Shown in pieces: positions 8,453-16,762 of a DNA stretch of 64,000 bases. The notes beneath the pieces are model-generated. The model was not told where the DNA came from. It saw only the letters and a list, made by a program, of their open reading frames with translations, and searched no databases. The first letter of the stretch is position 1. Every line of letters begins with the position of its first letter. Origin of the DNA: a virus. The stretch covers positions 40,172 to 104,171 of the IMG/VR virus record IMGVR_UViG_3300042891_000377; one strand, 5' to 3'. A program made the translations under genes and the position numbers.

Positions 8453-9664
8453 ATGAAGAAATTATTATTAGCAACATTATTAGCAAGTATGTATTCAACT
8501 GCGAACGCTGGCATTCAAATTCCAGCTGGTGATTGGACTCTAGACATCGGCGGCGTTGTAAACGCTTACTACACAAACACACGCGGCACAGGTGATGCTG
8601 TAGTTGGTGGCGCCGGTGGCCCTAATACCAATGGTCAACGCAATGAATCAAATATTACAACTGGTCTATTACCAAACGTATTATCAGTTTCTGGTAAATC
8701 ACGTCAAAATGATTTAGACATTGGTTTCACTATTGCAATCAATCCAGGCGCTTCAACAACAGCAGCTGGTGATCAAGGCGCTAACCAAGAAAATCGTCAA
8801 GCATTTTTGACTATCGGTGATAAATCATGGGGTAGTGTAAAACTAGGTAAAGACCTAGGTATTTTCGCTAGTGATGCTATCTTAAACGACATGACATTGT
8901 TAGGTGTTGGTTCTGGTGCTGGCGCACTAGCTGGTAACACAACTACATTGGGTCGTATTGGTACTGGTTATATGTACGCTGACTGGAAATCACAAATTGC
9001 TTACACATCACCAAACTTTAATGGATTTCAATTCACAGCAGGTGTAACACAAGCATGGAATGCTCAAACAGCTGACTTAAATGCAGCAACAGCAGGTGTA
9101 CAAGCTGCTTCAGCAACTTCAACAGGCCGTGGTGGTGCACAACCAGCTTTCGAAGGTAAAGTATCTTACTCATTAGCAGGTCCCATTGCTGCTAAAGTTT
9201 GGTCAAGTGCCATTACACAAAAAGTTGAAGGTGTTACTGGTGCCAGTGCCGATGACCGTGCTTATGCTTGGGACGTTGGTACAAACTTAACAGCTGGTCC
9301 ATACGGTTTAACTGCTTATTACTTTGATGGTAAAGGTATTGGCCGTACACTTCAATTAGCTGATGGTTTTGATACTACTGGTCGTCGTCGTGATTCAAAC
9401 GGTGGTTATGTACAAGGTACATACACATTGCCAACAGCAACTAAACTTGGCGTAAGCTGGGGTCAAAGTAAACTAGATCGTAACAGTGGTGAAACAGCAA
9501 CCGCATTAGTTTCGAAAAACGAAATGTGGACACTTGGTGCTTACCACCCACTTACTAAATCAGTTAACCTAGTAGCTGAATACTCAGACGTTAAGTCAGA
9601 AGCACAAAACGGTGCTGAAGGCAAATCACGCTCAGTATCGGCAGGTGCTATCTTATTCTTCTAA
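8453..9664 (+). CDS. Gram-negative general porin (outer membrane)
   Basis: 403 aa from ATG 8453, chosen because AAAGGAGA lies at the right distance and MKKLLLATLLASMYSTANA is a clear signal peptide. The body alternates short beta strands and Gly/Asn turns, and the C terminus ends ...VSAGAILFF, with the terminal Phe used by the BAM machinery. It resembles betaproteobacterial trimeric porins. Ser codons are mostly TCA/TCT, unlike the AGT preference of neighbouring phage genes, which suggests fairly recent acquisition from a host. Possible roles: small-solute (methanol, metal) uptake during infection or replacement of the receptor porin. Confidence 0.88.
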   Translation: MKKLLLATLLASMYSTANAGIQIPAGDWTLDIGGVVNAYYTNTRGTGDAVVGGAGGPNTNGQRNESNITTGLLPNVLSVSGKSRQNDLDIGFTIAINPGASTTAAGDQGANQENRQAFLTIGDKSWGSVKLGKDLGIFASDAILNDMTLLGVGSGAGALAGNTTTLGRIGTGYMYADWKSQIAYTSPNFNGFQFTAGVTQAWNAQTADLNAATAGVQAASATSTGRGGAQPAFEGKVSYSLAGPIAAKVWSSAITQKVEGVTGASADDRAYAWDVGTNLTAGPYGLTAYYFDGKGIGRTLQLADGFDTTGRRRDSNGGYVQGTYTLPTATKLGVSWGQSKLDRNSGETATALVSKNEMWTLGAYHPLTKSVNLVAEYSDVKSEAQNGAEGKSRSVSAGAILFF

Positions 9665-9688
9665 GATTAACTTCTTAGTCTAATAATT

Positions 9689-9716
9689 AAAAAGCCCACT
9701 CCGGTGGGCTTTTTTA
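9689..9716 (+). terminator. Rho-independent terminator of the porin gene
   Basis: AAAGCCCAC-TCCG-GTGGGCTTT stem-loop followed by a T run. Nearly the same hairpin occurs after xoxF, consistent with the two genes being separate strong transcription units. Confidence 0.9.
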
Positions 9717-9742
9717 CGGAGATAACATCATTTGGTTAAAAA

Positions 9743-9849
9743 TGTAACAAATTGTAAAAATATTGCTTGACAGGTGGCCGGTTATCATATACACTAGTAA
9801 ACATATAGCAAATCACATTTGTAACAAGATGTAACAAACTATATAAATA
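9743..9849 (+). promoter_or_regulatory. xoxF promoter and operator region
   Basis: TTGACA (9767-9772), 17 nt, TACACT (9790-9795) forms a sigma70-like promoter. Directly upstream of the -35, TGTAAC (9743) and TGTAAA (9753) repeat at a 10-nt period. A second pair of TGTAAC (9820 and 9830) repeats at the same period downstream of the start site. A T4-late-like TATAAATA lies at 9842-9849. The leader from there to the ATG at 9947 holds no gene. One-turn-spaced repeats suggest binding by an activator or repressor dimer, identity unknown. Confidence 0.55.
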
Positions 9850-9946
9850 AAGTTGTTATTAAGGGTCCTTAGTAACATTTTCAAAACTTGTGGTCCGCGG
9901 CATACAGCAACCGGCACGTTTTTATTTAAACACAAGGGAGATGTAA

Positions 9947-11812
9947 ATGAAGTTAAAATCAATTAAAGTAGCATTAAGTTTAGTTTTAGCATTACCAGCA
10001 GTAGCTTTCGCAGCAGCTGACCAAGAAAAAGCAATGAAAGACGCTAACAACTGGGTTGGCCCACGTGGTCAATACGACAACCAAGGTTACAGTGCATTAG
10101 CACAAGTTAACAAAGGTAACGTTAAAGGCCTTAAAGCTGCTTGGACATTCGCTACCGGTGTAAACCGTGGCCACGAAGGTTCACCAGTAGTTGTTGGTAA
10201 CATGATGTACGTTCACACAGCGTTCCCAAACAACGTTTACGCTCTTGACTTAAACGACAATCAAAAAATCGTTTGGTCTTACTTCCCAAAACAAGATCCA
10301 TCAGTACAAGCTGTATTGTGCTGCGATAACGTTTCACGTGGTCTTGGTTACGGCGACGGTAAAATCTACCTACAACAAAACGATGGTAACTTGGTTGCTT
10401 TAGACGCTAAAACTGGTGCTAAAGTATGGTCAACTTTAATCAACGATCCAAAAGTCGGTGCTACTAACACTAATGCTCCACACGTGATCAAAGATAAAGT
10501 ACTGACAGGTTGTTCAGGTGCTGAATTTGGTGTTCGTTGCTTTATCGCAGCTTACAACTTAAAAGACGGTTCATTAGCATGGAAAGCATACTCAACAGGC
10601 CCTGATGCTGAAATGTTAATCGGCGAAGGCTTCAACAAAGATACACCTGAGTACAGCGCACTATCAGTTTACCAAGACGTAAACGGTGGTAACAAATTAG
10701 GTGGTTCTTTCAACACTATCCCTAATGACAAATTAGTAATTGGTCAAAAAGAGTTAGGCACACGTACATGGTTGAAACCACAAGCAGTTAAAGATGGTTG
10801 GCAACATGGTGGTGGCTCTGTATGGGGCTGGTGGCCGTATGATGCTCGTACAAACTTGGTTTACTACGGAACAGGTAACCCATCAGTTTGGAACCCAGAT
10901 GTACGTCCAGGCGACAACAAATGGTCTATGACTGTTTTCGCTCGTGACTTAGACACTGGCGTTGCAAAATGGGGTATGCAAATGACTCCACACGATGAGT
11001 GGGATTACGATGGTATTAACGAAGTAATCTTGTTCGACAAAGGTGGTAAAACATACGCATGGCACCATGACCGTAACGGTTTTGCTTACACTTGGAATGC
11101 TGGTAACGGTAAATTAGTTGCTGCAGAAAAAGTACACCCATTCGTTAACTGGGCAACTGGTGTTGATTTGAAAACAGGCGTGCCTAACAAATTGGCTACT
11201 GCTTCAACTCACCAAGATTACAATGCAAAAGGCGTTTGTCCAGCTGCTTTGGGTACTAAAGACCAACAACCAGCTGCGTACTCACCAAAAACTGGTTTAA
11301 TTTACACTCCATTGAACCACGTATGTATGACATACGAGCCAGTTGAGTCTAAATACGTTGCAGGTCAACCATGGGTTGGTGCTACATTGACCATGTTCCC
11401 AGGTCCAGACGGTGTAATGGGTGGTTTCGGTGCTTACGATCCAATGACAAACAAAAAAGTTTGGTACAACAAAGAGAAATTCTCTGCTTGGGGTGGTGCT
11501 TTAACAACTGCTTCAAACTTAGTATTCTTCGGTACTTTAGATCGTTGGTTTAAAGCTGTAGATGCATCATCAGGTAAAGAACTATGGAAATTCCAAGTTG
11601 GTTCTGGCGTGATTGGTAATGCATTCACATACGGTCACAAAGGTAAACAACACGTTGGCGTGCTATCAGGTATCGGTGGCTGGGCTGGTGTGGCGATGAA
11701 CCTTGGTATGACTAACCCAACAGACGCTTTAGGTGCTGCTGGTGGTTATGCTGAATTAACAAAATACAACGCGGCTCCTGGCGGCGGTGCATTAACAGTA
11801 TTCAGTCTTTAA
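9947..11812 (+). CDS. xoxF: Lanthanide-dependent PQQ methanol dehydrogenase XoxF
   Basis: 621 aa, full length, with a signal peptide (cleavage near AFA-AAD). It oxidises methanol to formaldehyde or formate in the periplasm, passing electrons to a cytochrome c. Diagnostic residues: the vicinal disulfide Cys125-Cys126 (VLCCDNVSRG), Glu193, Asn311 in GTGNPS, catalytic Asp353, and Asp355 two residues on (HDEWDYDGIN). That extra Asp marks the lanthanide XoxF class; calcium MxaF has Ala there. Repeated W-motif blades of the eight-bladed propeller are present (for example GKELWKFQVGSG). RBS AAGGGAG. Serine codons are TCA/TCT-rich like the porin and unlike most phage genes here. No mxa genes follow. 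pqqA lies 3.6 kb downstream. Confidence 0.97.
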   Translation: MKLKSIKVALSLVLALPAVAFAAADQEKAMKDANNWVGPRGQYDNQGYSALAQVNKGNVKGLKAAWTFATGVNRGHEGSPVVVGNMMYVHTAFPNNVYALDLNDNQKIVWSYFPKQDPSVQAVLCCDNVSRGLGYGDGKIYLQQNDGNLVALDAKTGAKVWSTLINDPKVGATNTNAPHVIKDKVLTGCSGAEFGVRCFIAAYNLKDGSLAWKAYSTGPDAEMLIGEGFNKDTPEYSALSVYQDVNGGNKLGGSFNTIPNDKLVIGQKELGTRTWLKPQAVKDGWQHGGGSVWGWWPYDARTNLVYYGTGNPSVWNPDVRPGDNKWSMTVFARDLDTGVAKWGMQMTPHDEWDYDGINEVILFDKGGKTYAWHHDRNGFAYTWNAGNGKLVAAEKVHPFVNWATGVDLKTGVPNKLATASTHQDYNAKGVCPAALGTKDQQPAAYSPKTGLIYTPLNHVCMTYEPVESKYVAGQPWVGATLTMFPGPDGVMGGFGAYDPMTNKKVWYNKEKFSAWGGALTTASNLVFFGTLDRWFKAVDASSGKELWKFQVGSGVIGNAFTYGHKGKQHVGVLSGIGGWAGVAMNLGMTNPTDALGAAGGYAELTKYNAAPGGGALTVFSL

Positions 11813-11826
11813 TCTGTAGTTAACCT

Positions 11827-11853
11827 AAAAAGCCCACTTCGGTGGGCTTTTTT
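11827..11853 (+). terminator. Rho-independent terminator of xoxF
   Basis: AGCCCAC-TTCG-GTGGGCT stem with flanking A and T tracts, 15 nt after the xoxF stop. Confidence 0.92.
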
Positions 11854-11874
11854 ACCTCTGCAATAAATACTTTT

Positions 11875-11973
11875 ATGTATACTTGGCGCGAAACGTTTAT
11901 CTTTATTGAAATCATTCTATTCTTCACACTCGTGTTTTCTATCCCCTACATAGAACAACTAATCCAACCGTAA
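11875..11973 (+). CDS. Possible 32-aa membrane peptide
   Basis: A short frame starting MYTWRETFIFIEIILFF with a single hydrophobic span, placed between the xoxF terminator and the PHO-box-like site. AATAAATACT (11862-11871), a late-promoter-like motif, lies just upstream. There is no clear Shine-Dalgarno site, so the call is weak. Confidence 0.35.
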   Translation: MYTWRETFIFIEIILFFTLVFSIPYIEQLIQP

Positions 11974-11989
11974 CAAAAATTTAATCTGT

Positions 11990-12007
11990 TTGTAACACTA
12001 CTGTAAT
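11990..12007 (+). promoter_or_regulatory. PHO-box-like site
   Basis: TTGTAAC-ACTA-CTGTAAT: two 7-mers with a 4-nt gap, the layout of the PhoB box (CTGTCAT-N4-CTGTCAT), each matching at 5 or 6 of 7 positions. An AT-rich -10 candidate (TAAATA) starts about 11 nt further on, the usual geometry of Pho promoters. The genes downstream include pstS and a phosphate-type porin, which supports the reading. Confidence 0.55.
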
Positions 12008-12029
12008 CTTTGTGTGTTTAAATATACAT

Positions 12030-12779
12030 ATGACCACAAGATATAAGACCATTTGTATATCCGACTTTCACCTTGGCACTAAAGATGCTAAGGCTGATCT
12101 ATTAAACAATTTCCTTAAAAATCACACCTGCGAAAATTTATTTTTAGTTGGTGATATTATTGACGGTTGGAAGATACAGCAGAACAAGTGGAAGTGGCAT
12201 CAAAGCCATACTAATGTTATTCGTCGTATATTAGGTTATAGCAAGCGAGGTTGTAATGTAACCTATGTAACTGGCAATCATGACGAGTTTCTTCGCCCGT
12301 TGGTAAGTCATGGATTCAATCTCGGCAATATTCGTATGGTAAATCAAGCAGAATATCGCAGTATAGATGGCGAGTTGTTTCTAATTACCCACGGCGACTT
12401 ATTTGACGGTATTACTAGATTAGCACCGTGGTTAGGATTTTTAGGTGATAAAGCATATGATGTAGCTTTATGGTTTAATAACTATTTTAACTTTGCTCGT
12501 AGAAAATTAGGATTTGGTTATTGGAGTTTAAGCAAGTTTTTAAAAGCTCGCGTTAAGAAAGCAATGGGTTTTGTATTTAAGTTTGAACTTAACATGTTAC
12601 AGTATGCTCAAAAACAAGGGTATGATGGTGTTATCTGCGGACATATACACACACCCGAAATTAAACACATCAACGGCATGATTTATATGAACGACGGTGA
12701 TTGGGTTGAAAGTTGTAGTGCCCTAGTAGAAGATTATGAAGGACGCTGGGATATTATATATTGGAATGAAATTAAATAG
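12030..12779 (+). CDS. Calcineurin-like phosphoesterase (LpxH-like)
   Basis: 249 aa from ATG 12030; an in-frame GTG at 12012 is possible but lies in the presumed promoter. Metallophosphoesterase motifs are in order: SDFHLG, GDIIDGW, GNHDEF, THGDLFD, GHIHTPE. This order and the WKIQQNKWKWHQ insert match UDP-2,3-diacylglucosamine hydrolase-like proteins. It could act on lipid A precursors or on other phosphate esters. As the first gene of a possible PHO-box operon with pstS and a phosphate-type porin, phosphate release is a reasonable inference. No signal peptide, so cytoplasmic. Translation would be nearly leaderless. Confidence 0.85.
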   Translation: MTTRYKTICISDFHLGTKDAKADLLNNFLKNHTCENLFLVGDIIDGWKIQQNKWKWHQSHTNVIRRILGYSKRGCNVTYVTGNHDEFLRPLVSHGFNLGNIRMVNQAEYRSIDGELFLITHGDLFDGITRLAPWLGFLGDKAYDVALWFNNYFNFARRKLGFGYWSLSKFLKARVKKAMGFVFKFELNMLQYAQKQGYDGVICGHIHTPEIKHINGMIYMNDGDWVESCSALVEDYEGRWDIIYWNEIK

Positions 12780-12791
12780 GAGAGAATGTAA

Positions 12792-13793
12792 ATGACGATT
12801 CAACAGATTAAAACGATAATGTATTATGTAGTAATAGCATTTGCTGTATCAATGGCTGGATTAAAACAAGTTCAGGCAGCAGACAAAATGGTCAAAATAG
12901 ACGGCAGTTCGACAGTCTATCCAATATCAGAAGCAGTAGCAGAAGAATTTCAAAAGAAAACAGGGGTTAAGGTAACAGTAGGTGAAAGTGGTACAGGTGG
13001 CGGCTTTAAAAAGTTCTGTCGCAGTGAAACTGACATCAGCGATGCTAGTCGTCCTATTTCACAAAAAGAGATGGATGCTTGTAAAGAAGCAGGTGTACAG
13101 TACATCGAATTGCCCGTTGCCTACGATGCTCTAACTGTAGTAGTAAACAGCAAAAATGGCTGGGTTAAATCATTTACAGTTGAAGAATTGAAAAAAATAT
13201 GGGCACCGGGTAGTTCAGTTAAAAACTGGAATCAAGTAAATCCAGCTTATCCAAATCAACCACTACAATTATTTGGCCCAGGTACAGCAAGTGGTACATT
13301 TGACTACTTCACCGAAGCTATCAATGGTAAGGCAAAATCCAGTCGCAGCGACTACACACCAAGTGAAGATGACAATGTTCTAGTAACTGGTGTAGCAGGT
13401 AATTCGGGGGCACTAGCTTACTTTGGTTATGCTTATTACGAAGAAAACAAAGATAAATTACGTGCCATTCCTATCATTGCTAAGGGCTCAACAACGCCAG
13501 TATTACCAAGTCCAGAAGCAGTTATGAATGGTACCTATCAACCATTAAGCCGCCCACTGTTTATCTATGTAAATGCAACAGCGGCTGCGTTTAGACCAGA
13601 AGTAAAAGCATTTGTAAATTTCTATTTAGAAAATGCACCTAAGTTAGTAAAAGAAGTAAAGTATGTTCCATTACCAGCAGACGACTATGCGGCAGTAACA
13701 GAGCATTTCAAAGCACTAAAACCAGGTACAGGGTTTAACGGTACTCCAGAAGTAGGCATTAAAATTAAAGACTTAATTAAACGAATCAAATAA
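12792..13793 (+). CDS. pstS: Phosphate-binding periplasmic protein PstS
   Basis: 333 aa with a signal peptide ending near VQAADK. Phosphate-binding signatures: [42 protein letters not shown], and [12 protein letters not shown]. The family captures inorganic phosphate for the PstCAB ABC transporter; no pstC, A or B is present, so it would feed the host permease. It has an AGGAGA site and lies between the phosphoesterase and the porin with gaps near 10 nt, indicating one operon. pstS is known as an auxiliary gene in several marine phages. Confidence 0.95.
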   Translation: MTIQQIKTIMYYVVIAFAVSMAGLKQVQAADKMVKIDGSSTVYPISEAVAEEFQKKTGVKVTVGESGTGGGFKKFCRSETDISDASRPISQKEMDACKEAGVQYIELPVAYDALTVVVNSKNGWVKSFTVEELKKIWAPGSSVKNWNQVNPAYPNQPLQLFGPGTASGTFDYFTEAINGKAKSSRSDYTPSEDDNVLVTGVAGNSGALAYFGYAYYEENKDKLRAIPIIAKGSTTPVLPSPEAVMNGTYQPLSRPLFIYVNATAAAFRPEVKAFVNFYLENAPKLVKEVKYVPLPADDYAAVTEHFKALKPGTGFNGTPEVGIKIKDLIKRIK

Positions 13794-13802
13794 GGAAACA
13801 TT

Positions 13803-15212
13803 ATGACATTAAAAAATATTATCACAGGTTTATTCATAGCATCAGCATTAATTGCTACACCAGTATATGCAGACAGCACTAACGACATCGTGAATGCGTT
13901 GGTGATGAAAGGCGTGTTAACCGAAGAAGAAGGTGCCTTAATTAACAAAGGTCGTACTGGAGAAACAAGCGCAGTTAAAAAAGAAAAAGATACCACTGTA
14001 CATGCGGCTAGCAAAATGAATATACGTGGCTACTTACAGATACGAAATACTACTATGCTCAGTGGTGACGAAGGAGTTAACCTTTGGTCAGATCGATCTG
14101 TAGGTGACAAAAATTCACTCGCTGACCAAGACAAAAACTTCCTAATTCGTCGTGCTCGTATTATTATATCAGGTTCGGCAGGTGATCGTTTAGATTACTA
14201 TATTCAACCCGACTTTGCTAGTACAGCAGGTACCACAGGTAACGTTGCGCAACTACGTGATGCTTATGGTGACGTGAATCTAACCAAAGATAAAGTGCAC
14301 CGTGTGCGTGTGGGTCAAAGTAAAGTACCATATGGATTTGAAAACTTACAATCTTCACAAAATCGTTTAGCACTTGATCGTGCCGACGCATTTAACAGCG
14401 CAGTACGTGATGAGCGTGATTTAGGTGCGTTCTACTACTACACACCAGATAATGTACAAAAGTTGTTTAAAGAAATACAAGACAGTGGTTTAAAACATTC
14501 AGGTAACTACGGTATGTTTGGCGTTGGTATATATAACGGCCAGGGTGCTAACCAACAAGATCGTAACGATAATTATCATACAGTAGCACGTTTTACTTAC
14601 CCTTGGAAAACAGAAAGCGGACAAATATACGAAGCTGGTATACAAGGTTATACAGGCAAGTATGTAAGAACAGGCAGTGCGTATAGAAGAAACATGGGCA
14701 ACAACGTTTACGCAACTAAAACACCGACATTAGAACCGGGCAACACAACTGGATTTAAAGACGAACGTATGGGTGTAAGTTTTATGATGTACCCACAACC
14801 GTTTGGTATACAAGGTGAGTGGAACTGGGGTAAAACTCCTGGCTTAGATACTGCTGCTAGTACTGATGGTATTATCAAAGAAACTAACTTGAACGGTGGT
14901 TACATTCAAACTATGTATAAAATTGATAACTTTAAAGTATTAGATACCAATGGTACACTAATTCCATTTGTTAGATGGCAATACTTTGATGGTGCGTCAA
15001 AAGCAGAAACTAACTCACCAATGAACAAGGTTAACGATTGGGAGATGGGTGCTGAATGGCAAATCGCGCCAGAGGTTGAACTTGTGGCTTACTATCATAT
15101 GATGAATCGTAGCAACCTAGTAACAGGAGCATCGGCTACTACACTAGTAAAGCAGGACTATGCTAACTTTAAAGCAGATGCCCTGCGTGTTCAACTACAG
15201 TATAACTTTTAG
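13803..15212 (+). CDS. Phosphate-selective porin O/P family protein
   Basis: 469 aa, secreted (signal ends VYADS). An N-terminal helical segment (DIVNALVMKGVLTEEEGALINKG) is followed by a beta-barrel beginning MNIRGYLQIRNT, with FLIRRARIIISGSAGDRLDYYIQPDF, RVGQSKVPYGFENLQSSQNR and a C-terminal LRVQLQYNF ending in Phe. This is the OprO/OprP layout. Together with pstS it suggests phosphate or polyphosphate import through the outer membrane. Codon use is closer to the phage average (AGT serine common) than that of the porin at 8453. Confidence 0.88.
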   Translation: MTLKNIITGLFIASALIATPVYADSTNDIVNALVMKGVLTEEEGALINKGRTGETSAVKKEKDTTVHAASKMNIRGYLQIRNTTMLSGDEGVNLWSDRSVGDKNSLADQDKNFLIRRARIIISGSAGDRLDYYIQPDFASTAGTTGNVAQLRDAYGDVNLTKDKVHRVRVGQSKVPYGFENLQSSQNRLALDRADAFNSAVRDERDLGAFYYYTPDNVQKLFKEIQDSGLKHSGNYGMFGVGIYNGQGANQQDRNDNYHTVARFTYPWKTESGQIYEAGIQGYTGKYVRTGSAYRRNMGNNVYATKTPTLEPGNTTGFKDERMGVSFMMYPQPFGIQGEWNWGKTPGLDTAASTDGIIKETNLNGGYIQTMYKIDNFKVLDTNGTLIPFVRWQYFDGASKAETNSPMNKVNDWEMGAEWQIAPEVELVAYYHMMNRSNLVTGASATTLVKQDYANFKADALRVQLQYNF

Positions 15213-15220
15213 GAAACATT

Positions 15221-15310
15221 ATGTTTGAACTTTTTATAGATGCTGTAAAAGATATTAGCGGTATATTGGCGATAATGGCGGCTATTGGTATATGGTCATT
15301 TTTACTATAG
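15221..15310 (+). CDS. 29-aa membrane peptide
   Basis: Starts MFELFIDAVKDISG and continues as one hydrophobic helix (ILAIMAAIGIWSFLL). AGGAAAC lies upstream and it begins 8 nt after the porin stop, so it is the likely last gene of the phosphate operon. Function unknown. Confidence 0.5.
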   Translation: MFELFIDAVKDISGILAIMAAIGIWSFLL

Positions 15311-15369
15311 ATTGCAAGAAAATTACTGGTCTTTAATGATTTTACGTATGTTATTTAGGTCAAAACGGT

Positions 15370-15416
15370 GTTACTATATGTATAAGTACTAGTAACAACA
15401 AAACATGTTGTGGTAC
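15370..15416 (+). promoter_or_regulatory. Inverted repeats in the pqqA leader
   Basis: GTTACTA (15370-15376) pairs with TAGTAAC (15390-15396). ACAAC (15396-15400) pairs with GTTGT (15407-15411), flanked by GTAC (15386-15389 and 15413-15416). The two folds exclude each other in part. The stretch 15311-15443 holds no other gene. Role, if any, in pqqA expression is inference. Confidence 0.35.
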
Positions 15417-15443
15417 TTTTAATAATTTACTAGGAGAAATACT

Positions 15444-15515
15444 ATGTGGACTAAACCAGCAGCCACTGAAATGCGTTTCGGTTTTGAAGTAACTCTTTAC
15501 GTAATGAACCGTTAA
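15444..15515 (+). CDS. pqqA: PQQ precursor peptide PqqA
   Basis: 23 aa, starting MWTKPAATEMRFG and carrying FEVTLY with Glu15 and Tyr19, the two residues cross-linked by PqqE/PqqD and converted to pyrroloquinoline quinone. Length, the MWTKP start, the E-x3-Y spacing and the basic C terminus (MNR) all match bacterial PqqA. TAGGAGA sits 6 nt upstream and a terminator follows, so this is a dedicated transcription unit. No pqqB-E lies here: the phage would supply only the substrate peptide and rely on host enzymes. It fits with xoxF, whose cofactor is PQQ. Confidence 0.93.
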   Translation: MWTKPAATEMRFGFEVTLYVMNR

Positions 15516-15537
15516 TTTTAAGGTCCATAACGTAAAC

Positions 15538-15560
15538 AAAGCCTCTTAGGAGGCTTTTTT
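15538..15560. terminator. Bidirectional terminator between pqqA and the HNH gene
   Basis: GCCTC-TTAG-GAGGC with an A-rich 5' flank and six T on the 3' side. It serves pqqA on plus and overlaps the 3' end of the minus-strand HNH gene. Confidence 0.8.
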
Positions 15561-16010
15561 ATTGGCCCGTGTTTCTGCCAAGGATGCTCTAATTTTTGCT
15601 CGTGTTTCTTCACTAACGACATGCCCTTTACGACTTGCGGCCCAATTAGCCATATGTTCTTCAGACTTCTTTTTGCCCTTCATTGCTTCAGAACGTTTTT
15701 TATTGGCTTCTTCTAACTTACCACTTGCTCGTTGTCTTTCTGTTCTAAGTTTACAACTTTCTCTGAGTTTTGCTTTAGATTCCTCAGACATGGGTTTCTT
15801 GCTGCCTTTACTCCTTGCCATAAACATTGCCTCATCTTGTCCCATTTGCCCAGACAATGCTTGCCAAGCACAATAGTCTTGCCAATTGCCGTGTTGTTCG
15901 TACAGCAAGCGATGCGCTTCTGCGTGAGCTTCTACGGTAAGTTCTATTAGGTTACTAGGATCGTCGGTGCCGCCTAGGTATTGAGGTAAGATGTGATGTA
16001 TATGTTTCAT
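15546..16010 (-). CDS. HNH homing-type endonuclease with NUMOD3 repeats
   Basis: 154 aa from the ATG at 16010 (an upstream in-frame extension to 16049 lacks support). N-terminal HNH module: MKHIHHILPQYLGGTDD..NLIELT, then HAEAHRLLYEQHG. The C-terminal half holds NUMOD3-like DNA-binding motifs (MSEESKAKLRES, KKKSEEHMANWAASRKGH, VSEETRAKIRASLA). Such free-standing endonucleases move by homing in T4-like phages and drag flanking sequence with them. It sits between pqqA and the peroxiredoxin gene, opposite in direction. Confidence 0.88.
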   Translation of the reverse strand: MKHIHHILPQYLGGTDDPSNLIELTVEAHAEAHRLLYEQHGNWQDYCAWQALSGQMGQDEAMFMARSKGSKKPMSEESKAKLRESCKLRTERQRASGKLEEANKKRSEAMKGKKKSEEHMANWAASRKGHVVSEETRAKIRASLAETRANKKAS

Positions 16011-16164
16011 ACAGTTATTTATTATTGTTACTTCATAACCTATAAACAAAACTTATTGCGACCATTTAAAAATACAATTAAAAAAACCTATTAATCAGGC
16101 TTTTTTTATTAAAAATTTTAATATATAATATATGTACATTAACAATTTAATCAAGGGGAAGTAA

Positions 16165-16731
16165 ATGAGTTTAATCGGAAAACAAGTAGAAGCATTTAAA
16201 GCACAAGCATACCGTCAAGGTCAGTTTGTAGAAGTATCAGAGCAAGATTTAAAAGGTCGTTGGAGTATAGTATTCTTTTACCCAGCAGACTTTACATTCG
16301 TCTGCCCAACAGAATTAGCAGACTTACAAGACGTATACGCTAGTGACTTTAAAGCAATGGGGGTAGAAGTATACAGCGTAAGCACAGACACACACTTTGT
16401 ACACAAAGCATGGGCAGATGCTACAGACACAATCCGTAACATCACCTACACAATGATTGGCGATGCTAACCATCAGTTAGCTCGACAATTTGGTGTGCTA
16501 ATTGAAAGCGAAGGACTAGCTGATCGCGGTACGTTTGTTATTGATCCAGATGGTGTTGTACAGATCATTGAGATCAATCCAGGGGGTGTTGGCCGTGACG
16601 CAAAAGAACTATTGCGTAAAGTTAAAGCGGCAAAATACACTAGAGAGCATCCGGGTGAAGTATGCCCGGCTAAATGGCAAGAAGGAAGTGCTACCTTAGC
16701 ACCAAGTTTGGATTTAGTAGGTAAACTATAA
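16165..16731 (+). CDS. ahpC: AhpC-type 2-Cys peroxiredoxin
   Basis: 188 aa. [17 protein letters not shown] carries the peroxidatic Cys, and [10 protein letters not shown] carries the resolving Cys; length equals typical AhpC (about 187). It reduces hydrogen peroxide and organic peroxides in the cytoplasm using AhpF or thioredoxin-type donors. AAGGGGAAG is a strong ribosome site and TATAAT (16124-16129) a -10 candidate. No ahpF accompanies it. Protection against oxidative stress linked to respiration of methanol is an inference. Confidence 0.95.
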   Translation: MSLIGKQVEAFKAQAYRQGQFVEVSEQDLKGRWSIVFFYPADFTFVCPTELADLQDVYASDFKAMGVEVYSVSTDTHFVHKAWADATDTIRNITYTMIGDANHQLARQFGVLIESEGLADRGTFVIDPDGVVQIIEINPGGVGRDAKELLRKVKAAKYTREHPGEVCPAKWQEGSATLAPSLDLVGKL

Positions 16732-16736
16732 AAACA

Positions 16737-16762
16737 AAAAGCCCCAATTAAGGGGCTTTTTT
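16737..16762. terminator. Bidirectional terminator between ahpC and cytochrome c
   Basis: AAAAAGCCCC-AATTA-AGGGGCTTTTTT, serving the convergent genes on both strands. Confidence 0.9.

Noticed and set aside
12012-12029. GTG start for the phosphoesterase
   Set aside because: It would place the start codon inside the presumed -10 region; the ATG at 12030 directly precedes the conserved YKTICISDFHLG.
13685-14014. Minus-strand frame across the pstS-porin junction
   Set aside because: No ribosome site, and it covers the ends of two well-supported genes.
16078-16110. Terminator before ahpC
   Set aside because: AAAAAACCT/AGGCTTTTTT pairs only weakly (3 G/C-containing pairs) and lies upstream of both neighbouring genes, so its role is unclear.
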